Shown here: positions 1 through 9,206 of the stretch, piece by piece
How the letters are laid out: every line of letters begins with the position of its first letter
Position numbering within the stretch: position 1 is the stretch's first letter
NCBI GenBank assembly: GCA_027579435.1
Contig: JANBPK010001367.1
Location: forward strand, 1-19,223
Origin: Candolleomyces eurysporus
Taxonomy: Eukaryota > Basidiomycota > Agaricomycetes > Agaricales > Psathyrellaceae
Reading direction: 5' to 3'
Length of the DNA stretch: 19,223 bases
Position numbers and translations under genes: made by a program
The notes under the pieces: model-generated
What the model was told of the DNA's origin: nothing
Database searches by the model: none
What the model saw: only the letters and a program-made list of their open reading frames with translations

Positions 1-341
1 TGTTCTCATCACATTGTTAAAGTTATATCGTGTCGAGACCGTGTTCTCACTTCCGAAGTCGAATCCATGTAACATCGAAGTCTGTTGTCTACGAAGTTCA
101 GCTTCCGAAGCAATAACATCGAACCTGGTTGAGCCTTAGCTCCCCCTTCGAACTTGCATTGCAAAGTTTACGTTCCGAAGCCCAAGTCCAGCTTGACTTA
201 GAGCTTTTCACTATACCCTTGCCCGCCTCTTATCTTCCGAAGATACTTGGTGTGTTTGTTTTGTGTGTGTGTTGGTGTTTGAGTTAGGTTCTTTGTCTTG
301 TTGTGTTTTGAGCCTTAGAACGCGACCTGCGCATCAGCGCG
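1..341 (+). repeat. Diverged LTR end, copy A
   Basis: This stretch aligns, in opposite orientation, with the two minus-strand LTR copies at 12147-12480 and 18965-19223. Shared blocks include GTTAAAGTT, a CGAG.CCGTGT block, GGTTGAGCCTTAGCTCCCCC, GACTTAGAGCTTTT, CTATACCC.TTGCCCGCC, a TG-rich run and the end block CCTGC.CATCA at 331-341. Identity is visibly lower than between the two minus copies. The left end is outside the window. It lies directly before another LTR-like segment, so it may be a truncated older LTR or the U3 part of a composite LTR. Called from visual alignment only. Confidence 0.65.
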
Positions 342-627
342 GCATGATACTAAGTTAAAGGAAAGATCAAGCTATAAAGAAGTAACCTTAGGGTTAACTG
401 TGTGATTATCGAGTACCCCTCGATTTACTTGGAATTAGTGTGCACAAGAGAGAGAATCTGTAAATTCTTAATACTCTACACTACCCCCCATACTCGCACC
501 CCCGATTTCGGTGCGGCCCGACTACCAAAGGTTTATACATTATACTTACCTTGCACGGCTCGACTTGGAGTTGGTGTTAGGTGTTAGTTGGTGTGTTAGT
601 AGTCTCGCCGTACTCAATCTCTTAATT
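342..627 (+). repeat. 5' LTR of the + strand Ty3 element, copy B
   Basis: It lies immediately upstream of a primer binding site and gag, which is where a 5' LTR should be. It contains a TATA-like CTATAAAG at about 371-378. A long stretch (about 445-625) matches 10260-10447 near the far end of the element: AGAGAGAA, CTCTA..ACCCCCCA, a TGCGGCC.GACT block, a GTTGGTGT-rich run and an end near CAATCTCTTAA versus CGATCTCATCAA. The two copies are very diverged, so the element is either old or recombined from related families. The left border with copy A is an estimate. The ORF at 402-587 inside it is not convincing. Confidence 0.55.
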
Positions 628-646
628 TGGAGCCCACCGCGAGGGG
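628..646 (+). other. Primer binding site of the + strand element
   Basis: TGGAGCCCACCGCGAGGGG follows the LTR end directly and begins with TGG, the complement of a tRNA CCA tail, as in LTR retrotransposon primer sites. The identical 19-mer appears on the minus strand at 18941-18959, just inside the minus-strand LTR. That independent recurrence next to an LTR is the main evidence. The primer tRNA is not identified. Confidence 0.75.
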
Positions 647-673
647 GGTGAATTGCATATTCATCGCTCTTGA

Positions 674-2251
674 TTAAAGCGAGGGTTTCTATTTTGGTCT
701 GCCTTGTGTGGACTAAGGTTTACGAACTCAAACAAGACGTCCTACTTTGCAAGGCCGGGTTCTACTCCAGCTGATTATTTGGCTGAAGACGCGGCACGAA
801 AAGAGGAAGAAGCGCGATTAACGTTGGAAAGACCTCAAGGTACCCGAAGAAGCACTCGTAATTTGAGTGAACCAATTTTATATTCGGTCAACAAGTATTT
901 ACCTACTCGTCGTGCTTCTGCAAAGCCAAGAAGAAGGAACGTTCAGAGGCAGACCTCTGAATCTGATATAGGCGAAGCGAGCTTTTATACGGCTCGAGAA
1001 GAAGATATTGCTGCGGCTTTAGATTCTTCAATCTTAGGTGGTGAAGAAAATACCCTTGATTTGAATCCTTTCATTTCGAACTTCTTTGACCCCTTACCTC
1101 TTACAACAAACGATAAAGAAAAGATGACTGGAAGCGAAAGTGGTAGCGCGTCAGGCAGCAATACCGGCCCTAAGCGTCAAGTCAAGACGATGCTGGCTGC
1201 GTATAGCGGCAAGCACCCGATTTATGACGCGGTTAATCCGTCTACTGCTACTAGATTCTTTGAAGGTGTGGAATTGGCTGTGAAAGTTGCGGGTTTAAGC
1301 GGGCAGGATGAAGAAATAGTCACACACGCTTTATCCTACCTTGATACTCAGACGGCTTGACTTTGGTCTTGTCTGGAAGGAGGATTTGAGCCCTACAACT
1401 TTGAAAACTGGCAAAAAGCTGTGATGAAGATTTTACCAAAGGCTTCGAGATTCGATGTAGGATCTATGGCTCGCTTGGACGACCTCTGTTGCAAAGCTCG
1501 AGAATGTCCCATTGGCAGGGACGAGAAGTCTGCTTTTTACGAGTTCGCTCTCGGCTTTCAAGCTGAAGTGGAGCCCCTTCTCAAATCTGGTGTTATTGCC
1601 AACCTAGATTTGGTTCTCAAGTTCATTGGTGGACTAAAGAGTACCTTTAGAGATGGGCTTAGTGAGCGACTTTCTTGCAAAACACCTGCTGTAGACGCTG
1701 ACGGAGTGGCGCGAGATGAAGAGGATCCGTTTACATTGGTGGAAGTTATTAAGGTAGCTACGGAAATGGTTGACGTGGCGGCAGTGGGGCCATTTGGTGC
1801 TCTCGCCTATGTGGAAGAAGAAGCTGATTATGCTCAAAATATGACTTCGAGCGGCCTCAGCGATCATGCTGAGTCTGCGGGTTTGAAAGCCCTTAAGGTC
1901 AAGCAGGAGTCTATGACAGAGGAAATGGCTAAGGTATTCACTACTCTTGATAGAGTGGAAAAGTCCATGTCCCTCCTGACAACTCAATTTGATAACTTCT
2001 CGACCACCGTCCACATGGCGCCAGCTCCGGCTCCAGCTCCTTACTGTCCCTCTAACCAAGCGGTAGGCCAGTGGCCAGGCATGTATACTCAGCCCGCAGG
2101 AGCTACATTCAGCTGCTGGTATTGCGGCCAGAACACCCATACTATTTCTCAGTGTCCAGAAGTAAGGTTAGGACTCGAAGGAGGAAGGATTACTCAAAGA
2201 GGCAACACTATATTCTGTAAAGGAAATGTTGTTGCTCACGAAAGTGCCTGA
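674..2251 (+). pseudogene. gag: Ty3/Gypsy gag (capsid and CCHC nucleocapsid), decayed
   Basis: Gag would form the particle and bind the element RNA. Frame 2 is open from 674 to a TGA at 1358-1360 and then continues in the same frame to 2251, so the two ORFs are one gene with one nonsense codon. There is no ATG near the 5' end (the codon at 704 is TTG), so the original start is probably lost; the first in-frame ATG is near 1123. The N-terminal part is charged and low complexity (RR, EE and SGS runs). The central part resembles the capsid region of such elements. At 2114-2155 there is a zinc knuckle C-x2-C-x4-H-x4-C (CWYC...H...C). The TGA would be CGA (Arg) by one C to T change. A frameshift ends the frame at 2251. 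Confidence 0.8.
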
Positions 2252-2640
2252 AGGTACTACCATGAAAGCACGAGTTGACGCTGTGTGGAAAGGACCCAGC
2301 AGGCGGAGTCGAACTTATTGGAGGAATATGACGAATTAGAGGCAGAAGCGTTCAATGTGTTTTATCAGCAACACGACGAGCCGGTCACTCATTCCGTTCT
2401 CCAACAGTCAATGGAGCAGATGAAGAAGGAGCAAAAACACGTTCCTTAACCAAATCGCTCAACAACTCAAGCCATCTCAAGCGGCGGCACCAAAGGTGGA
2501 AGCACCTAAAGAACCTTCTACTTGCGAGGTCTTCGAACAGTTGTGTGATTTGTCTAAACGTTTCGAGAACATGGAGCAGTATCAGCTCCAGACACGTCGA
2601 GCGGCGGCAAACAACAACCAAGAGGATTTTTGAGAGGCCC
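2252..2640 (+). pseudogene. Frameshifted gag-pol linker remnant
   Basis: No single frame is open, but coding-like pieces follow one another. First comes a short piece in frame with GTGCCTGAAGG. Next, about 2320-2448, is an acidic, Gln-rich piece ending VPTHSVLQQS-like and then KHVP and a stop. Then about 2449-2632 is a piece rich in Pro, Lys and Glu (KVEAPKEPSTCEVFEQL) that runs to a T-run at 2626-2631, where a one-base slip joins it to the protease ORF. This links the zinc knuckle to the protease and indicates at least three indels. It is inferred from frame continuity and amino acid composition; I recognise no domain here. Confidence 0.55.
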
Positions 2641-3919
2641 AGCGAAGGAACGCGCCCCAGTCTCTACACGAAACGTTGACAAGAACCGGGGTAACTCTCT
2701 GGAGGGCCGAACTAGCAAGGTCAACAAAACCGCTAATACACAAAAAGATAAAAATATATTAGAACCAAGTGGACTCGAAGTGGTGGAACCTACTCGGAAG
2801 TTGATGCCGTATTTGCAGGTTCCTCCCTTAAGGACAAAGCCTATTCAAGGTGGAAAGGTTTTGGCGCTGGAAAGGACGCCGGCTGAAGCACCCGCTGGGC
2901 GGAGCGCGCATGCTCTCAAGCAAGCAAGGAAAGAACTCATAATGGGAATCATGAAAGAAATCTTCTCTATACCACATCCCATGAAACTTGAAGACCTTGC
3001 TATGGTCTCGCCCATCACGCGGCAAGAAGCTATCGACTTGTTAAAGAAGGGCAAGTGGGACCGCTCCAAGTCTGGTCAGACTGAGGAGTTGCGGGGAGCA
3101 TTGCTGCAAGAGTTGGAAGATACTATGACCGATTTAGGTCAAGATTCTCTCAGTTACCTTAACGCTCTCTCCGAAATCTACTCTCAAGTTAACGCTGTTA
3201 GTCCTAGGCAAGGGGAACCTTTAATTCCTCTGCCTTCTCAAAGGGCTACAGTGGAAGATGTGACTGAAGAGGAAGAGGAGAAGCCTTCTGAAGAAGTGGT
3301 AGAAGTCCTCTTACAAGACTTACCAGTCCCTATGTGTTACAAGGCAGACGGCTTGGGAAAAGTCCCAGCTGGAGGCCTCATTATACCAGATGCGGTAGAG
3401 GTGTTTCTTTCTGAGCATCACAAGGCAGAGGTCAAAGGAATGGTGACAGCTACCAAGTCTGAGAAGATTTGCGTCTTCTTCCCTGTCGTAAATCATGCGC
3501 GGCGTGAAGAATGCATTTTCGATGAAGGCTCACAAGTGTGTTCAGCAAGCGAGGCGGCGGCGAGGACTCTCGGAATATCCTGGGATCCTGACCTTACCAT
3601 AGGCCTCCAGTCTTTGAACCGCACCACGGTGAGAACGTTAGGATTAGCAAGGAACGTACCGATTCAATGTGGAGACGGTGTCATAGCTTATGTTCAGCTA
3701 CACATCGTGCGTGACGCGGCGTACAAGATTTTGCTTGGACGACCGTTCCTCTCAGTCATGAGTGCTCAATCACACAACCATCCTGATGGTTCGCATATGA
3801 TGACACTCACTGATCCGAACTCAGGGCAAAGAGTTGTTGTTCCCTCTTTCCCGCAGGGTGAGATACCTGCACTATATAGGGAGGAATTGAGCACTTCTTT
3901 TCGAACCTCGATGATTTGA
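2630..3919 (+). pseudogene. Ty3/Gypsy aspartic protease region of pol
   Basis: A 429-codon open frame begins at a TTG, so it is a segment of a longer polyprotein and not an independent gene. The first half is a hydrophilic linker with PYLQVPPLRTKP, familiar to me from Agaricomycete Ty3 polyproteins. The retropepsin part starts near 3470: the catalytic triad position is D-E-G-S at 3521-3532, where D-S/T-G is usual. It is followed by a hydrophobic-Gly segment (YKILLGRPFL, about 3721-3750), matching the flap-to-C-terminal G motif of such proteases, and by TDPNSGQR. The catalytic Asp is kept, but the Ser/Thr to Glu change next to it is odd. The frame ends in a stop at 3917-3919, overlapping the RT frame, so another frameshift lies near 3910. 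Confidence 0.75.
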
Positions 3920-5223
3920 ATTCGTTTCAAGGAGAGGAAATAGCGGTCATTCTAGAAATGTCGGAAGATGGCATTCCTAAGATAATGGCTACCGCAGAAC
4001 CACTGGATGGTCATTCATTCACTCAAGAAGAAAAGAAAATAGTATACTTACAACAAGCATTATATGAACCAAGAATAGATCCAAAGGACAGGGAGGTATT
4101 TGAACAGTACCTCCTGACTATGCGAGAATCTTTTACACAAGGTCAAGTATCAGGAAATCCTAAGGCTCAGGAGGCAAAGGGAAAAAGGGTTTCGACTGGC
4201 AAGAAATATAAGCCGGTTGATAAAAAGGTTAGACCTGTCTATGGTACTCTCCCTGAAGAATTTCGCATTGTACGCAATATTACCAGGGATCCGTTAGCAG
4301 GCATGCCTAAGCTCTCCCTGACGCCGCCCGAGTTTTCACCTAAAGGAAGGTATACACAAGAAAGGATGGAGGACTTTCATAAGGCTCACCCTGGATTTTG
4401 GACTTCTGAAGAAAGGAAGCTTATGCATCATCTTATGGCTGAGCAGAATGCTGCTTTTGCCTGGACGGAAGCGGAGTGGGGCAAGTTCCGAGAGGACTTC
4501 TTTGCGCCGGTCCAAATTGCTACAGTTCTTCACAAACCTTGGGTCCAGAATATTAAGCCGGTTCCTCCATTTCTGTTCAAGCCGGTTTGCAAGATGATGA
4601 GCAAGATAGCAGCTGGCGTCTATGAACCCTCAAGTTCTTCATATCGCAGTAGATGGTTCTGTGTACTGAAAAAGGACGGTAAAAGTTTACGGATTGTGCA
4701 TAGTCTTGAGCCGCTTAACGCTGTGACTATTGCGCATTCAGGTCTTCCTCCAAACACCGAGGAATTGGCTAGTTGTTTTGCCGGACGTTTGTGCGGCACG
4801 ACAATGGATCTTTATGTTGGCTATGATGAATGAATTCTCGACAAATGGTCTTGGGATTTGACTACTTTCCAGATGCCGTTCGGTGCTATGAGACTAGTTA
4901 CTTTGCCCATGGGTTGGACGAACTCTGTACCCATTTTCCACGAAGATGTTACTGCTATCCTGCAGCCTGAAATCCCTAAGTTCACGGAACCTTTTGTGGA
5001 CAATGTTCCCGTTAAAGGACCTGCAACGCGGTACGAGCTACCAGGTGGTGGTTATGAAACTATACCTGAGAACCCAGGCATAAGAAGGTTTTTCTGGGAA
5101 CATATTCAGGACGTCAATCGTGTTATTCAAAGAATGAAGTACTGCGGCGGCACTTTCTCAGGAAAGAAGACCTGCTTATGCATGGCCAGAAGTCACTGTA
5201 GTAGGGCACTTAGTCTCTTATGA
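3916..5223 (+). pseudogene. Ty3/Gypsy reverse transcriptase, inactive
   Basis: It would copy element RNA into DNA. Frame 1 is open to a TGA at 4831-4833 and continues in the same frame to 5223. RPVYGTLPEEF opens the domain near 4230. Motif A is at 4807-4830 (MDLYVGYDE), followed directly by the TGA where this family has Arg. MPFGAMRL...LPMGWTNSVPIFHEDV and IPENPGIRRFFWEH mark fingers and palm. The catalytic F/YxDD box at 4993-5004 reads FVDN: the second Asp codon is AAT, which alone should abolish catalysis. A one-base shift at about 5185 moves the RT connection into frame 2. It begins at a TTG, so it is a polyprotein piece. Family is certain; activity is excluded. Confidence 0.9.
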
Positions 5224-6290
5224 AGGAAGAAAACCCACTCCAGACCGAGTCGGTGTTATCACCCGCTGGGGACCATGTAGAGATGTCACGGACGTAAGAT
5301 CTTTCTTAGGAATCATCGGTACTTTCAGGGTATTCATCCCTAACTACACCGCGTGAGCTGAGCCTATTCAGAAACTCACCCAGAAAACGGTTTCTTGGGA
5401 ATGGGGTCCTGAACAAGATAAGGCTATGGCAGATCTAAAGGACACAGTAGAAAACGCTCCCGTTCTCAAGCCGCTTGATGTTCATAGTGGAGTGCCTGTG
5501 CGTCTCTCGGTGGATACTTCCTATACGGCAGTTGGATGGTACATCAGTCAACAAGATCCCCAAGAAAAGAATAAATGGCACTACATAAGGTTTGGTTCTA
5601 CCTCCCTCACTGATACAGAGGCAAACTATTCTCAGCCTAAGAGGGAACTATACGGGATTATGAGGGCACTCAAAGAAAATGAATACACTTTGATTATGGC
5701 GCGGCCTCTGGTTGTTGAAACAGACGCTAAGTACGTCCAGGGAATGTTACAAAACCCCGGAGCGGCACCAAACACGACTATCAACCGGTGGATAGAGAAT
5801 GTCAGGAAGTTCCATTTTGAACTTAGCCATATAATGGGCAAGACGTTCCCCACAGACGGACTTTCACAGCGCTTACCACAGCCTGGGGATCCGCCGCGGC
5901 GCGAGTTCGAAGAATTCATGGATAGTGACCCGCCCGACCCTATAACATATACTAAGAAATACGAAGAGGATGAAGATCCTCTGGACTTTGAAGATTTCAA
6001 GGACAAGATAGATACTAGAGGAGGTTACTACCAGGAAATACCGCATGATATTATCTGCTCTCTACTCTTTCAAGGGGTGGAGGAGGACGAGGACACATTT
6101 CGAGAGGATTGTGTATATCATTCCTTCCTTACTGAGGTGGAGGACATGAAGCGGCATGAGGTTTTGTCCCTCTCAGAGGATGTCCTGCTTAATGCTACCT
6201 CTGAGGAAGATAATGAAGCAGCACCAGAAGTGGAGGACCACCCTGATTCTTGGAGAACCAACAAAGGAAATGGTTTAGATGAATGGATAC
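5186..6290 (+). pseudogene. RT connection and RNase H of the Ty3 polyprotein
   Basis: Frame 2 carries the end of RT from about 5188 (VVGHLV..EGRKPTPDRV, then RSFLGIIGTFR). A TGA at 5354-5356 follows GCG where Arg would fit, and RNase HI follows. The four acidic positions expected of RNase H are visible: D in RLSVDTSY, E in QPKRELYG, D in VVETDAKY and D in PTDGLSQR. After it comes a long acidic linker (DPLDFEDF, EEDEDTF) leading to integrase. A frameshift near 6280 moves the integrase zinc domain to frame 1. RNase H looks the best preserved enzyme domain in the element. Confidence 0.85.
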
Positions 6291-7651
6291 CATTGATACA
6301 AAGTTCTTCATATCTAAGGATGGGCGACTGTATAGACGAGAGGATGGTGAAGGGCACCATAGACTCTACATTGAGCCGGCTTGGCGAATGTCGATCCTCA
6401 AAGGAGCACATGATTCAAATGGACATCGAGGCAATTTCGCTACTCGAACCTTTATATCTAAGCGTTTCTGGTGGCCGGAATTGGAGCAGGATGCAGAAAT
6501 GTATGTCAAAACCTGCCATCTTTCTCAAGAAATGCAGAAGGTTTTGGTAAAGATCCCTCCCATGGTGACAGAAACTCCCTCTATTTTTCAAATGGTGCAC
6601 GTCAATACCCTACACATGACACCGCCTAGTAATGGGCATGGCTATATTGTACATGGGCGATGCGCTCTAACCTCCTGGATGGAAGGATCTAACCTCCTGG
6701 ATGGAAGGACGACCCTTACAGTGCGAGAATGCCTCAGCCATTGGAGGATGGCTCTTCTCAGATATTATCTGCAGATAGGGCTGCCTCAGGCAAATTGTAA
6801 CAGACAATGGAGGACCATTCATCGCAGTGGTTGACTGGTTAAGAAAGAAATACGGAATTACAGGTATCTCAATTTCTGGCTACAATTCGAAGGCGAACGG
6901 ACGAATTGAGCGGCCCCATTGGGACATACAACGAAGTCTGTATAAGGTGACTGGCGGTGATGCCAGTAAATGGTTCTGGTTTTTCGACCATGTTATGTGG
7001 GCGGACCGTATTACAGTCCATAAAAGATTGGGTCGATCCCCATTCTTCCTACTTACTGGTGCAGAGCCTGTCACGCCGCTCGACGTACAAGAAGCTACTT
7101 GGTTGGTTGAACCGCCCACTGGATTGATGGCAACAGGAGATTTGATTGCCGCTCGAGCTAAGGCACTTGCAAAGCATCAAGTTCACATTGCTGAAGCTAT
7201 GAAAAGAGTTGACGCTGAAAAGAGAAAGTGAGTTGAAGAATATACCAGAGCTAATAAAGCAACAATAAAAGACTGGAATTTCAAGCGGGGTGACCTTGTA
7301 CTTATGAGAAACACCACAGTAGAATCTAGTCTTAATAAAAAGATGAAGCCGCGTTACTTAGGACCTATGGTGGTCGTCACTTGGAATAGAGCCGGCACCT
7401 ATATCTTAGCTGAGCTGGACGGCTCAGTTTATCAGAATAAGGTTGGCGCCTTTCGAGTTATACCTTACTATCCAAGAAAGTCAATAAAGGTTGGAAAGGA
7501 CAAGCATACAGGATTTTATTTAAGTGAAGAAGCAATACAAGAACTATCTAGAAGTACAGAAGATGGTAGGGAGAATTTTGTTGACTATAACTTTGAATCC
7601 ATGCCGTGGCTTAAGATAAGGGAGATGAAGAGTGGTGATGATGAGCAATGA
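6283..7651 (+). pseudogene. Ty3/Gypsy integrase, inactive
   Basis: It would insert the cDNA into the genome. The N-terminal zinc domain (6283-6560) has two His (AHDSNGHRGNF) and one Cys (TCHLS); the second Cys is Ser at 6523-6525. In the core, the first catalytic Asp position appears to be Cys (6661-6663, GRCALTSW), the second Asp is in IVTDNGGPF (about 6798-6825), and the Glu is in NGRIERPHW (about 6895-6920). A 22-bp tandem duplication at 6666-6709 shifts the frame. TAG at 6776-6778 (probably from TGG) and TGA at 7229-7231 (probably from CGA) interrupt frame 2. The C-terminal part (7304-7651) has KPRYLGPMVVV, a GPY/F-like module, and ends at TGA 7649-7651. No chromodomain is visible. Confidence 0.85.
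6666..6709 (+). repeat. 22-bp tandem duplication in integrase
   Basis: Two exact copies, 6666-6687 and 6688-6709, each containing CCTCCTGGATGGAAGGA. Because 22 is not a multiple of three it moves the integrase core from frame 1 to frame 2; skipping one copy restores ...LTSWMEGRP. Confidence 0.9.
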
Positions 7652-7655
7652 GTAC

Positions 7656-9206
7656 CTATTTGGAATCCTCTTCCTCCTCCTTGATGATTTCCTCTTCGCC
7701 CGCGGCAGCAGTCTCCTCCATTTCAATGTCTTCATTGCCCCAGGAGAGAGCCTCGCCCTCTTCCTCAGCCGGCTCTTTGATAGCTTCCTTCTTCTTCTCT
7801 ACCTCCGGTTCCTTAACCGGCTCCTCAACGGTTTCCTTCTTTTCGACGACTTCCTTTGGCTCAGTGGTGGCACGTTGCTTCCCCTTTCCTTTGGTCGTCT
7901 CGGTAGCTGGAGTGGCCTGAGTCTTGGTCTCGGAAGCTTCTCAAGCGGCTTTAGCTCTAGTCTTCAGAACTGTTTCCTTGGCCTTCGCCTTGGAAGATCC
8001 CTCGGCAGTGACCTTGGAGGGAGGGGCTTCAGCCTTTGCAAGCTTCAGCTTCTTCTCTTTCGGCTCCTTGGGAGTCTCCTTGGTCTCTTTAGTTTCCTTC
8101 TCCTTTGTTTCCTTAGGAGCTTTCTTCGTAGGAGACGGCATAGGGGTAGGAACGGCAGGAAGCGAAACGGAAGGGTCAGGAAGATGCGAGTCGCTTTCAT
8201 ATCAGCTTCAGAGAGTTGCGACTTGCATAATGCTCGCGCAGTGTAAGAAGGAAAGAGCTTCGATTCGCCATTGATCCGCGCTATGTTGGATTTGAGGCAG
8301 TTCATCTGGTAGAATAGGTCTAACGCCGGGTGAGTTGCTCCTATGGCACTTTTGATGGCAACGGACGTCTGCTGGTACTCCTCGGTGAAGATGCTGGTGT
8401 CGAAAGTAGGACCTGTAATAAAATAAATTTAAGATTACAGAAAGAACAAAAGAATATGGTGCTGCACCATAAGGATGAAACTCCGGCGGGTTACTGGTAG
8501 ATGCTGGCAGCTGGAAAGGAGTATTTGGAAGCTGTCCCAGAGTTGAATACTGGTACGGCGCAAGTCAATATCAGTGGTTTGGGGGACAGGAAAGGTACGC
8601 ACGCTCCGTTTAGTCGGAATAGTACAAGGGACGTCTCAGACCCCACTTCGAGAAGTGTCTCTGAGCTCTCGGCCGGTCTGAGCCCATATTGGAAGCGGCT
8701 GAACAGGAGTGTAAGATAAAAGTAACAGTCTAAAGGTGGTACGGCACGAACCTGGTCACTGCAATCCCTTATCCTGGCGTGAATGAGACACTGGAGGGAG
8801 ACCCTAAGTTCCTTTGGGAACAGGTTATTGATGGAGTGGATCAAAGCGGCCGAGTGTATGTCATTCAGGTGGTTGTCCTGACGAATAGCTTGATCAACCA
8901 CCTCTGGTTTGCTGAGAAGGGTTGGATTGTGCATCAGAATATGAACCTGGTTGACGAGGAAAGTCAGAAGGTGAAGCGGCTTGAAAATGCCTAAGATTAA
9001 CGCACGGCTTGCTCTACTAAGGGTTGGTTGAAAGCGGAATTCTGGCTTATCGAGTGAAGGACAGGGACTGAAGGCATAAGAAAGAATTTTGGGATTATCT
9101 CGTTGAGGCGTTCCTTCCAGAACTCAGCTTTGTTGCTGGAGTTCATAAGGGGTTGGGACGCTGATACGACCGCATTTGTTTTAGCAAATATAAGTTCAAT
9201 TTTCAT
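7656..9206 (-). pseudogene. Antisense accessory gene of the Ty3 element, Lys/Glu-rich C-terminus
   Basis: A minus-strand gene remnant, convergent with integrase; its TAG (7658-7656) lies 4 bp from the integrase stop. It begins at ATG 9206 (MKIELIFAKTNAVV...AEFWKERLNEIIP). Coding-like frames continue: a Pro/Gln/Ser-rich part about 8990-8600, then FHPYG before an intron at 8467-8413 (GTGCAG...TTACAG, 55 bp), then PTFDTSIFTEEYQQTSVAIK. A one-base loss near 8200 shifts into DSHLPDPSVSLP, then a repetitive KETKEKETKETKE tail with one TGA at 7943-7941, ending in acidic EEEEDSK. Same-frame stops upstream are TGA at 8896, 8863, 8758 and 8638 and TAG at 8806. An alternative start is ATG 8687. The family is not recognised. 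Codon-like composition, the intron and frame continuity support a real former gene. Confidence 0.55.
8413..8467 (-). other. Spliceosomal intron in the antisense gene
   Basis: Minus-strand GTGCAG at the 5' end and an AT-rich tract ending TTTATTTTATTACAG at the 3' end, 55 bp, the size of the other introns here. Removal joins ...HPY-G to PTFDT in frame (split Gly codon). An intron in the antisense orientation shows that the antisense transcript was once the functional one for this gene, because on the element's sense strand the splice signals are not read. Confidence 0.6.

Noticed and set aside
402..587. Small ORF of 61 codons in the 5' LTR
   Set aside because: It starts at a non-ATG codon, lies inside an LTR with matching noncoding copies, and has unremarkable composition.
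674..7651. UGA recoding or readthrough as the reason for in-frame TGA codons
   Set aside because: Frameshifts, a TAG, a 22-bp duplication and lost catalytic residues occur in the same element, so ordinary decay explains the stops better.
7632..8274. Long + strand ORFs rich in Leu/Phe/Ser (7632-8246, 7648-7920, 7924-8274), membrane-protein-like
   Set aside because: They are the reverse-complement shadow of the Lys/Glu-rich minus-strand tail: AAG/GAG codons read backwards give CTT/CTC. They have no context of their own.
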